64,000 bases of DNA from Dipteris shenzhenensis (Eukaryota; Polypodiophyta; Polypodiopsida; Gleicheniales): NCBI GenBank assembly GCA_047967505.1, contig CM106541.1; one strand, given 5' to 3'. The notes under the pieces were generated by a model that ran no database searches, was not told the DNA's origin, and saw only the letters and a program-made list of their open reading frames with translations. Below, in pieces: positions 19,522 to 32,097 of the stretch (its first letter is position 1; each line of letters opens with the position of its first letter). Both the position numbers and the translations under genes were made by a program.

Positions 19522-22500
19522 ATGTCTACTTCAATCACTTGTATTACATACAATGTTCAAGGTCTTTGTAATGTCAATAAGTGGAGACTTTTTTGGCATT
19601 ATCTACATAGAATGCATCCCGATGTAATTTCTTTGCAGGAACACAAGCAACACTTCTTGGCTGGCCAGCAAGGCCACTTCGCTGGTTATGACATATTTTA
19701 TGCTGGTACAATGCACTTTTCGGGGGTATGCATGCTGGTGAAACATGATATGCAGCCCACGGTTGCTTACAATGAACCCCAGGGTCGCTGGATGGTGATC
19801 AGATGCACCTATCATGCTGCTCTTTATGAAATAGCATCTGTCTATGCCTCTCAAACTTCTGCGACAAGAGCTCGAATGTGGGCCTCCCTCAAACAATATC
19901 CATGGCTGTCTAATGCCTTTTTGTGTGGAGACTTCAACAACTCGCCTGCCATTCAAGACAATACCACCCATCGTTCTCACATGATCCCGACTGAGCTTCG
20001 ACATTGGGAGGATATGCTTTCTTTCTTGCATGCAGAAGATTTATGGCTCTCAACAAGGGATAGAGATATGGGCTATACATACCGTCACAATGCCTTTACT
20101 CACTATTGGGCTCGACTTGATAGATGGTATTTGTTGCATGCTCAGCAGTATGCTAGTTTCACATGTGCACTATGGGTTGGTCATTCCCTTTTGTTATCTG
20201 ATCACTTTCTAGTATGCTTGACATTATATATAGCACGTTTGACAGATGATATGCCTTTTTTTGGTCGTCGCCTACTCCATGTTAATAGTGCTTATTTGCT
20301 TCATCAACAATTTCAGAACATGGTGAGAGTGGCTGTCCGCCCCCTCCTCTTACATGCTCAGGAGGACATGGATTTCGCTTGGATCAGTCTTGCCCATCGT
20401 TTGCAGGCTGTCATTTAAGATTATGGACGGAGTTACATGGGAGACCTCAGGCTTAAGCTGAAATGGGCTCAATCTCACAAGCAACAAATGGATTTAATCA
20501 GCTCTTATAGGCAGCTCACCTCCTCTGAACAGGATTCTTGTGCTTATGCGGTTCATATCATCCATCAAAACGATCTTTGCAAATTAAAGAAGTGGCAAAT
20601 CCGAGCTCGCATGAAACCCCTTTTGGATAAGGGCTGCTCCTCCAAAGCCTTCTTCAAAAGCCTGCATGCGGATAGGCGAAAGGAGGATATTTGCAGGATC
20701 AAGCAAGATGATGGCACCTGGACTACCTCCAAATCAGAATTGGAATTGCAATGTTCTAGTCATTTCCAGCATCTCTTTTCTCCTCAGCCTGATATTTCAA
20801 TGCAAGTGAATGCAGCTAGGTCTCAATTTCTTATGCATGTTCAGCCTATATTGTCTCCGGAACAGGATCATGAATTGGAGCAGCCCTTCATGCTTAATGA
20901 ACTGGATGATGCTTTGAGTCATTTACGTAAAGGCAGCTCTCCTGGTTGGGATGGATTGACTGTTGAATTTTTCCGTGCATTTTGGGGTGATCTCAAGAAC
21001 ACGCTGCTTCTTATGATCAGTCATGCTTGGGCATAACAATCTCTTCCTCCTTCTTGGAAACATGGTCTTGTCAAATTGATCCCCAAAAAAAGATTGTGTG
21101 AGACAATGGCTGATTGGCGGCCCATATCTCTTATGCCAGTCATTTGCAAACTCATTGGCAAAATGATTGTCCTCAGGATTCGATTTATCTTGCAAGCAGG
21201 ACTTCATCCCAGGCAGTATGGGTTTGTTCCCAGAAGACAGATTACTGACAATATCTCCAATGCTTTGCTTGCAATTGAGTATGCCAAATATTCTAAACAA
21301 GATGTTCTCATTCTGCAAGTGGACATTGCGAAAGCATTTGATACTGTCCATTGGGATTTTATTTCTCAGACTATGCATAAATTGGGATTTGGCCCTCGGC
21401 TGGTCCATATTATCTACTGGCTCTATTCGCATGCCACTGCGCAGTGTTTGCTTGGTGGTGGGTTGTCAAAAACATGGACTATGACCCGCTCAGTGAGACA
21501 GGGTTGCCCTCTTAGTTCGCTACTGTATGCCATTGCTACTCATCCGTTATTGTTGCATATGGATCATCTTGCAGATACAGGACAGCTTCATGGCTTGCAA
21601 ATTCCAGGGGCACAGCCGTTTCTTGCACAGGCATATGCTGATGATTCATATTTCATGCCCAGGAATTCTCAAAATGATCTCTCTCATTTGATGCATACTC
21701 TGAACGATTTTGGCATAGCTGCTGGACTGCATATTAACTTTCAGAAATCAAATCTTCTAACATTGAAAGAAGCTGATTGGCACGCACTTCTCTGGCCAGG
21801 CCACATTATCTCTTCCCATACTATTGTGAGGCATTTAGGGTATCCCATTGGCTGGAATATCACCCCTCAACAACAGCTCAAATGGGTGCTTCAAAAGATA
21901 AACAAGAAGCTGGAATACTGGCATTTGTCCACTTGGCCTCTACATGTTTGACTTCGGATAGTACAGTCTCTCATTATGGCATATGTGCAATTTTATCTGC
22001 CTCTTCTTCCCTGGTCTTTTAAGCATTTGGCTTCCTATATGTCCCAGGCTATGGAGATATTTTGGAAAAGCAAATCTCACAAAAAGGCTTTGCGACTACT
22101 TCCCATGCAGTCTGTTTGTTCTCCTAAGACTCGTGGGGGACTGAATATTCTCAATCTTCAGTTTCATATGTTGGCAAGAAAGAGCACTATGATTGCTGAT
22201 TTTTTACAGCAAAAACAGCCATGAGCTATTATGCTAGCAGCTATGTGTGCAAACATGACGTCCCATGCATATGGGCATTGGATTACAGATCACTGGGAAG
22301 CAGTCATGACCACATTTCAGGGGAAAATTCCTGGTTGTCCTGTTTCTACTGCTTTTATTCATGATTGGAAGAGAATCTACGCTAAATGGTCAGGTGCTTC
22401 CTCCCATCATGGTAATTCTCTTCGCTTGGAAAGCATCCATTGGAGCAAGGTGTTTGACTCGCCTCTTGCCTTACAGGCTCCTATTAAAGCATATAATCTT

Positions 22501-23334
22501 ATGAAATTGGGCATAAGATTTGTCGGAGATGTTGTGGATCAACACGGTTATGTGCTTTCATTTCCACAAGCTTGCAGGACATTTCCCTTGGGTCTGCATC
22601 ATAGGCCCATTTGGAGAATACTTACAACTATGTTGCAACCATTTGTTCCCGTTCCTCCACTGCTTGTATAAGACAGATTACTGGATTGGAATCTGACTGC
22701 CTTATCTCCTGCTACCTGTTCACTTTCAATGCATAATCTAGCCTCCTCGATGGTTTACAGATTTCTTCTTCCACCGCCATGGATTGATAAGCATGCCAAC
22801 ACTATTTGGAATTTGGATAAGCCTCTATCTTGGTGGCAATCACAACTCAAAAAAATTTGGAAAGCTAAATTGCCATTGAAACAGAGGCTTTTTTTTTGGA
22901 GATGTATAGTGGGAGCCTTTTCCATTGGGGTAAAATTGGCAGCACGTCGCATTGCTTCCCCTTCCTGCCCCCGTTGCTCTCATCACAGAGAGACAGTTCC
23001 CCATTTGTTATGGTCTTGCCCGCACTCTCAGATATTGATCACTCATGTCTCTCATTTGCTGTGGCTTCGGTTCCCCTCTATCAGATTCGGGAAACTCTTC
23101 TGGATGTTTGGATGCTTCTCATCTCAGATGTCTCCATTTCTCCTTTTCTTTCACTGGGCTCGTTTTTGGGTTCTATGGACTATTTGGACACAGAGATTGC
23201 ATTCTAGGATGGGACAACAGTTTCCTCAGGCATATGTTTTCTTCAGAATGTCCGTCAAGCAAGCTTTATATGACAGTTATGCTGCGAGGGACTTGGATGC
23301 TACTAGCCTTGAAGTGTTTTCTGACTGTTTTTGA
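19522..23334 (+). pseudogene. L copy D ORF2 (endonuclease-RT), five stops
   Basis: One continuous frame of about 1270 codons from MSTSITCITYNVQG to a final TGA. Domains: AP-type endonuclease (residues about 5-240: SLQEHKQH, FLCGDFNNSP, LSDH), linker, RT (about 460-760: LMPVICKLIGKM, QVDIAKAFDTVHWDF, SVRQGCPLSSLLYAI, AQAYADDSYF), and a C-terminal Cys/His region near 1150-1190 (CPRCSHHRETVPHLLWSCP) of the zf-RVT type. In-frame stops are at 20416, 21034, 21949, 22222 and 22669. Comparison with sister copies explains three of them as CGA to TGA, TGG to TGA and CAA to TAA. Start chosen at 19522 because the endonuclease begins there, as in copy A. Confidence 0.9.
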
Positions 23335-23435
23335 GTTCTTCCATTAGGCTCTCTTTTGGAGTCTAATGTCATGTACATTGATTTCATGTTAATAATATAG
23401 ATACTGGTTTCACAAAAAAAGTATGTGGGTGCAAG

Positions 23436-25903
23436 TCCCCTGGCTAGGATGGCCTTATGGTGGAATTTTATATTTCTTTTTGGGATGATTTGAAAGATGT
23501 CCTCTTGCAAATGATCAATGTTGCCTGGCAAGAAAATCAGTTACCGCACTCTTGGAAGCATGGCATAGTCAAACTTGTGCCCAAAAAACATCTGTGTGAC
23601 CATATGTCAGATTAGAGGCCTATTATTTGATGCCTGTAGTTTACAAACTTATTACCAAAATGATTGTGCATAGGCTTCACAGGATACTGGATGGGGGACT
23701 TCATCCTCATCAATATGGATTTGTGCCGCGAAGACAAATCCATGATAATATTTCCAATGCCTTGACTGCAATTGAATATGCTAAGTATTTGCATCAAGAT
23801 GTCCTTATATTGCAGGTGGATATTGCTAAGGCATTTGATACTGTTCAATGGGATTTTATCTCTCAAATCATGACAAAGTTAGGCTTTGGTCCCAAGATAG
23901 CAAATGCAGTTTACTGGCTTTACTCTGACTCTACTTCTCAGTGCATTCTTGGGGGCCATCTGTCTCGGTCATGGACATTGGGTCGATCAGTTAGACAGGG
24001 CTGCCCTCTTAGTGCTCTCTTCTATGCCATTGCGACACATCCCCTTTTGATGTATCTTGATCATCTTACAAACACAGGACAGATGACTGGTCTTCAAATC
24101 CTTGGGGCTGCATCTTTTTTGGCACAAGCATATGCTGATGATTCCTTCTTTATCCCACAGAATTCTCCCCAGGAAGTACACATGCTTATGACCACTCTTT
24201 CATTGTATGGTTTGGCAGCAGGATTGCATGTCAATTTTGACAAATCTAAATTACTTCCCCTGACACAATGTGATTGGCATTCTATTCTTTGGCCAGGTCA
24301 GGTGGTGCATTCCAAAGATGTAGTCAGGCATTTGGGATATCCCATAGGATGGCATATCACCAGGAAGCAGCAGCTAAAATGGATCTTCCAAAGGCTTCAA
24401 CACAAACTGGAATACTGGAAGATTTCTACTTGGCCTCTTCATGTCAGGCTTAGAATAGTACAGTCCATTGTAATGTCCTATGTCCAGTTCTATTTGCCTT
24501 TGATACATTGGTCCTCCAGGGATATTTCAGCCTTTATGTATCAAGCTATGGAGATGTTATGGAGGACAAAAACTGCTGTGAAAGCATTGAGACTGATGAA
24601 GATAGAAATGGTGTGCTCTCCTAGGATGCATGGTGGACTTAATGTCCTCAATATAAGATATCATGTGCTTGCAAGGAAGGCGACTATGCTGCATACTTTT
24701 TTCGGCCAACAACAGCCATGGACTTGTATGCTAGCATCCATGTGTGTCAACATGAGGACTTGTGCTTATCGTCATTGGACTACTGATGATTGGGAGGTTG
24801 TCATTGGCAGATTTGTAGGAAAGATACCTAGCTGTCCTTTCTCTACTGCTCTGATACTTGACTGGAAACAAGTACTTTCTAAGGTCAAATGGGCTCCTGA
24901 TAATTGCTCGGGGACAAACTCAATGAGGAAAGAAAGTATTCACTGGAGTGCCATTTTTGCAATTCCGCTAGCTTTACAGGAACGTGTTCGGGCCTACAAT
25001 CTCATGAAATTGGGCATTAGATACATACAGGAAGGGATATGTCTTATCTTTTCCTCAGGCCACTGCTTCCTATGCATTGGGAATGCATCATAGGTCTATA
25101 TGGAAGAAAATTACTGATTTATTACATCCTTTTCTACCTGTTCCTCCTGTGGCTGACACCGACAGGCTTATGGATTGGCAATTGCAACCCTCTGCTACGT
25201 GCACTCATCCTGTTCCTCTTCCTGCCTTAACCTCCATCAAAGCCTATAGGCTTCTTCAGCCTGCTCCATGGATTCAGCAATATGCTGATTCTCTGTGGCA
25301 TATAAGGAAGCCCCTCTCATGGTGGCGGAAGAATCTCAGGATACTATGGAAGTGTAAAATGCCATTGAAACAAAGACTTTTTCTTTGGAGATGTATGACC
25401 GGTACATTGTCAGTGGGGGTCACACTTGCTAAACGTCGCATTGCACCATCCACATGTTTAAGATGTCAGGCCCCTTCAGAGACTGTTATTCATATGCTTT
25501 GGCACTGCCCGTGTACTAAGATCCTCCTCAGGAGAATTTCAGATTATCTTCGCATCCGCTTCCCGAGTCACAGATTTGGGAAACATTTCTGGCTCTTTGG
25601 CAGATTTATGAAGTCTTTGTCTCAATACTCACTATTTCTCTCTTGGGTGCGATATTGGGCTCTTTGGACAAATCTAGAGTGAGCATAATTTGGCATACTG
25701 ATTCACAAGTCATATGAATCTTTCCGAGCCTCATTGCGGCAATCCTTATATGATGCCTGCCATGAGGGTAATATGGATGCTTCTTGCATACAGCTTTTCT
25801 TTTTATGCTTCTGAACTTTGGGATGCTCTCCATTTTGGAGATCTCCCATCATGTAAATTTATGATCATATAAATATATGCACTGGATATTACCAAAAAAA
25901 AAA
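23436..25903 (+). mobile_element. L-family LINE copy E (5' truncated)
   Basis: Starts at TCCCCTGGCTAGGATGG, in the RT finger region, after A7 and GTATGTGGGTGCAAG, and ends in A10 at 25894-25903. Its sequence is very close to copy A (shared TNTGQMTGL, HSKDVVRHLGYPIGW and TRKQQLKW words), which makes A and E members of one subfamily in opposite orientation. Confidence 0.88.
23627..25682 (+). pseudogene. L copy E reverse transcriptase and C-terminus
   Basis: The frame 23627-25093 (488 codons) is open and holds GLHPHQYGFVPRRQI, QVDIAKAFDTVQWDFI, RQGCPLSALFYAIATHPLL, catalytic AQAYADDSFF, and the thumb and connection as far as YNLMKLGIRYIQEG. A +1 frameshift near 25040 moves the rest to 25077-25682: HHRSIWKKITDLLHPF, LKQRLFLWRC and the Cys/His cluster CLRCQAPSETVIHMLWHCP. 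An upstream stop in DHMSD-RPI near 23612 and the frameshift make it non-functional. Confidence 0.88.
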
Positions 25904-25920
25904 GTGGGTGTGTGTGTGTG
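25904..25920. repeat. (GT)n between LINE copies E and F
   Basis: GTGG followed by GT repeats between the poly(A) of copy E and the 5' end of copy F. Confidence 0.9.
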
Positions 25921-26407
25921 TAGCTAGCCCTCGTGCTCCCACGCTACAGCTGCTTGTTTCTCCCTCGTTTTGACACCCTCGAGGTTCCTTTTGACGTCCG
26001 TTTTCTGTCCCGTACGCTCTGTCAGAAAATCTGAGAAAAAAAAAAAAATTCGTATTGTCAAAAATCCGTTCGATTTCATCCGTACAGTCAGAAAAATCCG
26101 TATAGTCCGTACAGTTTGCTTGCCAGAGGGAATTTTTTTTTTCCCGAAAATCCGTACAATGAGAAAATCCGTACGATTTTGTCCGTACAGCCAGAAAATT
26201 CCGTACAATTTGTCCGTACAGTCTGTACAGTTGGGAACGTTCGTACAGTTTGCCTGGCAGAAAAAAATAAAAATAAAAACAAAATCTTGCTGTCCAAAAT
26301 CCGTACGATTTCTTCCGTACAGCCAGGAAAACACCGTACAGTTTTGTACCTGCTATGCTTTCCTCCTTGTAAAGCATTGCTGGTTCCAAGTTTTTTTCTT
26401 AACTCGA
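25921..26407 (+). promoter_or_regulatory. L copy F 5' UTR with CCGTAC repeats
   Basis: 487 bp before the ORF1 start, with more than ten CCGTA words between about 26010 and 26345, commonly as TCCGTACAGT, TCCGTACGATTT or CCGTACAGCCAG. Spacing is irregular (about 10-40 bp). LINE 5' UTRs normally carry the internal promoter, so these may be repeated binding sites; that role is inference. No TATA box is evident. Confidence 0.55.
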
Positions 26408-27642
26408 ATGGCGGATTATTCCTATGAGAAAACCTTTCACAAAGACAAGTCGTTTTCCAACAAGAAACAAAAACAAGTGATGGATTCAGATGATTCCCTT
26501 CATGACTGTGCTGAGGCTCAGCTTGTTTATGAGGTTATGCATGAAGGGTTTGAAGACACCCGTAAAGGTTGGAAAAATCCACTTGCCACCACTGGCATTA
26601 TGGTGGAAGTGGATGATATATTTGATCCAGTTAAGGAGTATGCAAAGCATGCCATTATAATTTTCTTCCCAGGACGGATGCCTGCTGCTGCAGATGTTGG
26701 GAATTGGTTAACTCGAACCTTGGGTGGTTCTTATGTAAAAAAAGTTCATTATCAGCGAGGGGCTTTTTTGAGATCATCATGGCTGATGAGGAGCACCGTC
26801 AGGTTTTGTTGGAGCACTCTCCTCTTTTCTATGGCCAGCAGAGGGTGCATGTTCTACCATGGTCTCCCACCCGGGATTACCAGGCATTGGTTCGGCATCG
26901 TTGCCCTGTTTGGGTAGAAGTAGTCGATTTTCCTCAATGCTTGTCTTCTCTTCTACCTAAAATTGCAGCTTCGCTCGGTAAGGTGGTATGTCCACCACGA
27001 CCCAATGGAAATTTGAATCGCTTTTGCATTTTGTGGGATACAGATCATCCCACTCCAGCTTCATATTCGGTCACTGTGAATAATGTTTCCATGGGGAGTG
27101 CCTTTTACAAGCTCAAGTGGGGGCTGTTTGCAGGTGCTTGCTTTGAATGCAAGCAATTTGGGCACATGGCTTCACAATGCCCTTCCCGAGCTCCATGGAT
27201 GCTAGTGCAAGCTGAAATGGTTCAGCCTATGAATAAGAATGCAAATGCCTCTTCTGTGGTAAAAAACAAAGGGGTCAAACAATTTTTCTCTATTCAAGAC
27301 AAAGGCAAAGCCCCGGCTGTCTCACATGGTAATGCTTCTTTTCTTGTGCCTTTGTCCTCTCCACCTCAGGGGAAGGGGGAAAAAATTTTGACTGATGGAT
27401 GGCAAACTCCTCGCAAAGTGATCTCCCCCAGGCGACCTTTGCCTTCTCGGACTTGGAGTGGTGCATCCTCTCATGGGAAAACACCTGCTGAAAACTCTGG
27501 TGTTGGCTTGACCTGGGCTGCTGTGACTGCAAATCGGACCTTGTTTCCTGAAGAAGAAGTTGCTGCACTTTTGTCCTCTCCTCAGGCTGATGCTTCATCC
27601 CAGGGCAGAGGCCCGGACATTGAGGTGGAAATGCAGACGTAG
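26408..27642 (+). pseudogene. L copy F ORF1, frameshifted
   Basis: Begins MADYSYEKTFHKDKSF at 26408 and shows the full N-terminal part absent from other copies: AQLVYEVMHEGFEDTRKGW and HAIIIFFPGRMPAAADVGNW. A frameshift near 26760, at GGGGCTTTTTTG, moves it to the frame that reads RGFFEIIMADEEHRQ, SPLFYGQQRVHVLPWSP, VCPPRPNGNLNRFCILW and the CCHC knuckle CFECKQFGHMASQC. A Pro/Ser-rich tail ends at EMQT. Repairing the one shift gives a protein of about 410 residues. The role is element RNA binding, known for LINE ORF1 proteins with CCHC motifs. Confidence 0.87.
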
Positions 27643-27686
27643 ACAGCCCGTTAGTTGCTGTACATACCTGTCCCATAACTGTAAAT

Positions 27687-30600
27687 ATGCTTGATCAGCT
27701 GAAGTGTGTTACTCTCAATGTACAGGGAATGTGTGATGGTCGCAAATGGAAATTGGTCTGGCTGTATATCAGGCAATTGCAGCCTGATATAATTGCTTTG
27801 CAAAAGCATAATCAGCATATGTATGCTGGTCAAATAGGCCATTTTGCTGGTTATGATATCTTCTATGCTGGAGAGCACTCCTTTTCTGGTGTGGCTTTTT
27901 TGGTAAAGCACGACCTTCAACCTATTGTGGCTCTCAATGATCGCCATGGTAGATGGATTATTGTTCAATGCCTTGTTCAAGGGGAAATTTTTGAATTTGC
28001 ATCGGTTTATGCCCCCTAGTCTTCTCGTGATAGAGCTTTGATCTGGGCTGCCATGCATACTTATCCATGGCGACAACATGCCTTCATTTGTGGTGACTTT
28101 AATAATGCCCCTTAATTGGGTGACAACACCTCAGGCCACACTCATATGTTGGCTTCTGAAACACAAGCATGGTCTGATTTTTTGCTTCAGTTGCACCTGG
28201 TTGATCTCTCTGGAAGGAATTACAGCCCATGCTTCCGGGTTATACCTTTCAGCATAATGCTCAATCTTCTTATCGGGCACGCTTGGACAGATGGTATCAG
28301 ATTGATCCACAACATTGTGATGCCTTTACTTGTCAAATTTGGGTTGATCATGCTTTCACACATTCGGATCATGCTTCTCTTTGGTTGAGGCTTTCCTTAC
28401 ATGAATTTCCCACTGACAGATTGCCTTGCCGAAGGCTTTTGCTGATTAATAATAGTTATCTGGAGCATGCTGACTTTAAAGCCTTGGTCTCTGATGCTAT
28501 TCAGCCTCTCTCTCGTCAGATACGCATTGGTTTGGATTATGCTTGGCAGGCTTTTGTTGCTCGGATGTAATTCGAGATTATGGCAAATCCTATATGCAAG
28601 CCACAAGGGAGACTATGGCACATGCCAAATTTACATGTCAGAGTTTGACTGGGCTTGCTCATCTTCGCCCTTTGTCTTCAGAGGAAAGCATGCTCTTATG
28701 ACAGGTTCAATTCTCTCTTCAATCTAATGATCGCAGAAAGCTTGCTAAATGGGAAACTCGATCCAGACAACGGGCATTTTTGGATAAAGGCTGCTTTTCC
28801 AAGCAATTTTTTAAGAGTTTACACTACAAAAGACAGGCTGCCAATATTTGTCGGATCCAAATGCCTGATGGTTCTTGGTCAACATCTCGTTCAGAGCTTG
28901 CTGTTTTATGTGTGCAGCACTTCTCCACTCATTTTGGGCATCTGGATACTCTTTCTCCTCGGGTCGTGTCTGCACGTCAGCTTCTTTTGCAGCATGTTCA
29001 TCCAATTCTGTCTGATGCTCAGGCTTTGGAACTTGAACATTCCTTCACTGAAAGGGAATTGTCTGATGCACTGAGATCGTGTGGCAGATGGAAATCTCCA
29101 GGATGGGATGGTCTCACTGTTGAATTTTTTCTTGCATTCTGGGATCTTCTTAAATTCACCTTGCTGCAAATGGTAAATACAGCATGGCAAAATCAGCAGA
29201 TGCCTTTGTCATGGAAAACGGGTCTTCTCAAGCTGATTCCAAAAAAGCAGCTATGTGATTCACTGGGTGATTGGAGGCCAATCACACTCATGCCAGCCAT
29301 TTACAAGATCATTGCCAAAATGGTGGTTGATCGGATTAAAGGTTATTTGCATGATGGGTTGCATCCCTCCCAATATGGCTTTGTTCCACGTCGCCATATC
29401 ACAGATAACATTGCCAATGCTTATATTGGGATTGAATATGCCAAATACACGCAGTAGGATGTTCTACTCTTGCAAGTAGATATTGTAAAAGCCTTTGACA
29501 CAGTTCAATGGGATTTCATTTCGCAAACTATGCGAGCTTTGGGGTTTGGACAAAAAATGCAGCAGGTTATTTACTGGCTTTACAGAGATAGCAATGCGGC
29601 TTGCATTATCTCTGGGGATATCTCTGATGAGCGGACTCTTCGTTGTTCGGTCCACCAGGGATGCCCTCTCAGTGCTTTACTGTATGCCATTGCTACTCAT
29701 CCTATGCTGCAATATATTGATCATCTTGTGGCTACAGGATCACTTCATGGCTTGGAATTGGATGCTAATCGCAACATGGTTGCTCAAGCTTATGCTGATG
29801 ATTCTTTCTTTACCCCGAAGAATACGCCCCATGATCTTGGTGCTTTGATGCAGGCCCTCTCTATTTATGGTTTGGCAGCTGGTCTTCATGTTAATTTTTA
29901 GAAGTCTAAGCTGCTCCCTTTGCATTCCAAAGACTGGCATAGTCTATTATGGCCCGGGGATATCATTCCACCCACTCAGTTTGTTCGTCATCTTGGTTAC
30001 CCTTTGGGGTGGGAACTCACTCGCCGACAACAAACTGATTGGGTTTTGGCTAAGCTTCGGAAAAAGCTTGAGTATTGGAAACTGGCAACCTGGTCTTTGC
30101 AGGTTCGTCTTCGAATAGTGCAGTCCATCCTTGTGGCATATATTCAATTTTACTTGTCATTGATCATGTTCACTAAGGTAGATCTTACATCTTTCATGTC
30201 TGTCTTTATGGAACTCTTCTGGCGATCCAAACATGGTAGAAAAAGTCTCAAGTTGCTTTCAATGCATCACATTTGTTCTCCCAAGATGCATGGTGGATTG
30301 AACATCACGGATATTCATGTGCATATTCTTGCCCACAGGGGGAAAATGTTGCTGCAATTTCTGCAAGGTGATCAGCCTTGGGCTCTTATGATTAGGACTC
30401 TGGTCACTCATATCAGTATTTCTGCGTTTGGTCATTGGCAACTCGATCACTGGGATTTCTTTTTTGGCTGCAGTGATGGCACTTTGCCTGGATGCCCTTT
30501 TGTCTCCCGCTTGCTTCTTGACTGGAAGCATGCTCTTTCTCTTCTGGAATGGAATGAACGGCAATCTTTGCTTGGGAATTCTTTGAGAGCTGAAAGCATT

Positions 30601-31497
30601 CACTGGTCGAAAGTCTTTCAGCCTCCCTTGGCTTTACAAGAACCTCGAGGTTCCTACTTTGTCTTGTTTAAAGGCATCACCTCGGTTGCTGATGTTATAG
30701 ATGATGCTGGTACTGTGCTTCCCTTTTCTCTAGCAGCCACTACATATGGATTGGGCTCTCATTATCGTCCTTTGTGGCGACAAATTACTTCTATGCATTC
30801 ACTCTTTGTTCCGATTCCTCCTTTGGAACTCCAAGACCGACTGGAAGATTGGACTTTGACTTCTCCAGGGTCCTCTTCTCGTCCTTTGAGGCTATCTCAT
30901 ATTACTGTACCTGCATTGTATAAAATCCTTTTGCCTCAACCTTGGGTTTTAGAGAGAGGTGATTCTGTTTGGCGAATGCATCGCCCAGCCAAGTGGTGGA
31001 GAAAAAGATTACAGCAACTTTGGGCCTATAAAGTACCGCTTCGGCAACAGGTTTTCTTTTGGCGAGTTCTTTTGGGAGTGTTTCGATCTGGACAGCTATT
31101 AGCTCATCGACACATTGCTCCCGCACTTTGCCATAGATGTTCTGCTTCTTCGGAGACTGTGCCTCACTTGTTTTGGCATTGTCCATGCTCTCATGAGTTT
31201 TTTGATCTGCTTCGACAGCACCTGCGAGCGAGATTCCCATCTGTTCTGTTTGGGAAGTTCTTCTGGCTATTTGGGTTTCATCCATCCAGACCGGAGTTTC
31301 ATATTTTCTTCGTTTGGGTTCGCTATTGGGCACTATGGACTTTATGGACATATAGCAATTGTAAAGTCTTTGGTGATCCTACTTTCTTTCTGTTTGGCTT
31401 TTTTAGGCGTTCTCTGCAGCAATCTTTCTTTGATTGCTTGCAGACTCGCTGCATAGATCATGAGGTCTTTTTGGCATATACTGAAATTTTCAGTTGA
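27687..31497 (+). pseudogene. L copy F ORF2 (endonuclease-RT)
   Basis: Starts MLDQLKCVTLNVQGM. The endonuclease shows FICGDFNNAP, with stops after YAP (28017) and NNAP (28113). A frameshift near 28210 leads to MLPGYTFQHNAQSS and HSDHASLWL. Another between 28570 and 28780 leads to the RT frame with PGWDGLTVEFF, DWRPITLMPAIYKI, QVDIVKAFDTVQWDF, HQGCPLSALLYAI (usual Arg-Gln is His-Gln) and AQAYADDSFF. In-frame stops are at 29455 and 29899. From 29920 an open stretch of 525 codons covers the thumb and C-terminal region, with the Cys/His cluster CHRCSASSETVPHLFWHCP. Confidence 0.9.
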
Positions 31498-31576
31498 TGT
31501 AATTGTAGAACCTTTCTTTGAGGTTACTACTCATATAATATAATCAATCAATGATTTCACCCCAAAAAAAAAAAAA

Positions 31577-31607
31577 TGTGTGTGTGTGTGTGGTGGTGGT
31601 GTGTGTG
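31577..31607. repeat. (TG)n/(GGT)n between LINE copies F and G
   Basis: About nine TG units, GGTGGTGGT, then GTGTGTG, between A13 of copy F and the 5' UTR of copy G. Confidence 0.9.
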
Positions 31608-32097
31608 GCTCTAGCTATGGCGATTCCAGCCCTCAGCCGGCCCTGCTGATGATCCCGACCTGTCCCTACTGCTGCCTATGGTCCGTTCTTCCTCCTGCGC
31701 CTACTCACTGTTACCCACCACCTTTCTAGAGCTCCGTCTGGTCTCTTTTCCACTTCGTTCCAGCCTCCTGCAGCTCCCCATTTGTGTGTGTCCGTTCCCT
31801 CTAGCTCTTCGTTTCTGTGTCTGTGAGCAAGACGATCTGCTCCACGTTCCAGCCTATTCGCAGTCCTTACCTCTGCTTGTTGAAAATTCGTCACTGTTTC
31901 GCCATCCTGTCGTCCCTCTCAAGCCACCAAGCGCCTTGCTACGGGTTTCCTCTCAGTTCCTATCCACCCTTCCAGTGCGTTCGATTAGCTAGCTGTGTGA
32001 AAGGCAATATCCCTGCAAGTTTTCTATCGCTACAGGTTCCTGTGTCCTCTTGTGTGTAAAGCAGTATTCTAGCAAGCCTTCTGTCGCAACAGCTTCA

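Larger units (their letters stand above)
18625..23420 (+). mobile_element. L-family LINE copy D (nearly full length)
   Basis: Plus-strand L1-type LINE with most of ORF1, all of ORF2, a short 3' UTR and A7 at 23414-23420. The 5' UTR and N-terminal part of ORF1 are missing. It is the best-preserved ORF2 in the window: one frame, with stops but no frameshift. It lies sense to CAMTA in the intron. Confidence 0.9.
25921..31576 (+). mobile_element. L-family LINE copy F (full length)
   Basis: About 5.66 kb, with 5' UTR, ORF1, ORF2, 3' UTR and A13 at 31564-31576. It is bounded on both sides by (GT)n-rich sequence, as expected if it inserted into such a tract. The 3' UTR has AATATAATCAATCAATG before the tail. 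ORF1 carries one frameshift; ORF2 carries stops and at least two frameshifts. It gives the best view of the complete family structure. Confidence 0.9.

Noticed and set aside
26116-26427. Open frames through the CCGTAC-rich 5' UTR of copy F on both strands
   Set aside because: They come from low-complexity repeats (FCPYSQ-like residues) and have no similarity to proteins; the real ORF1 starts at 26408.
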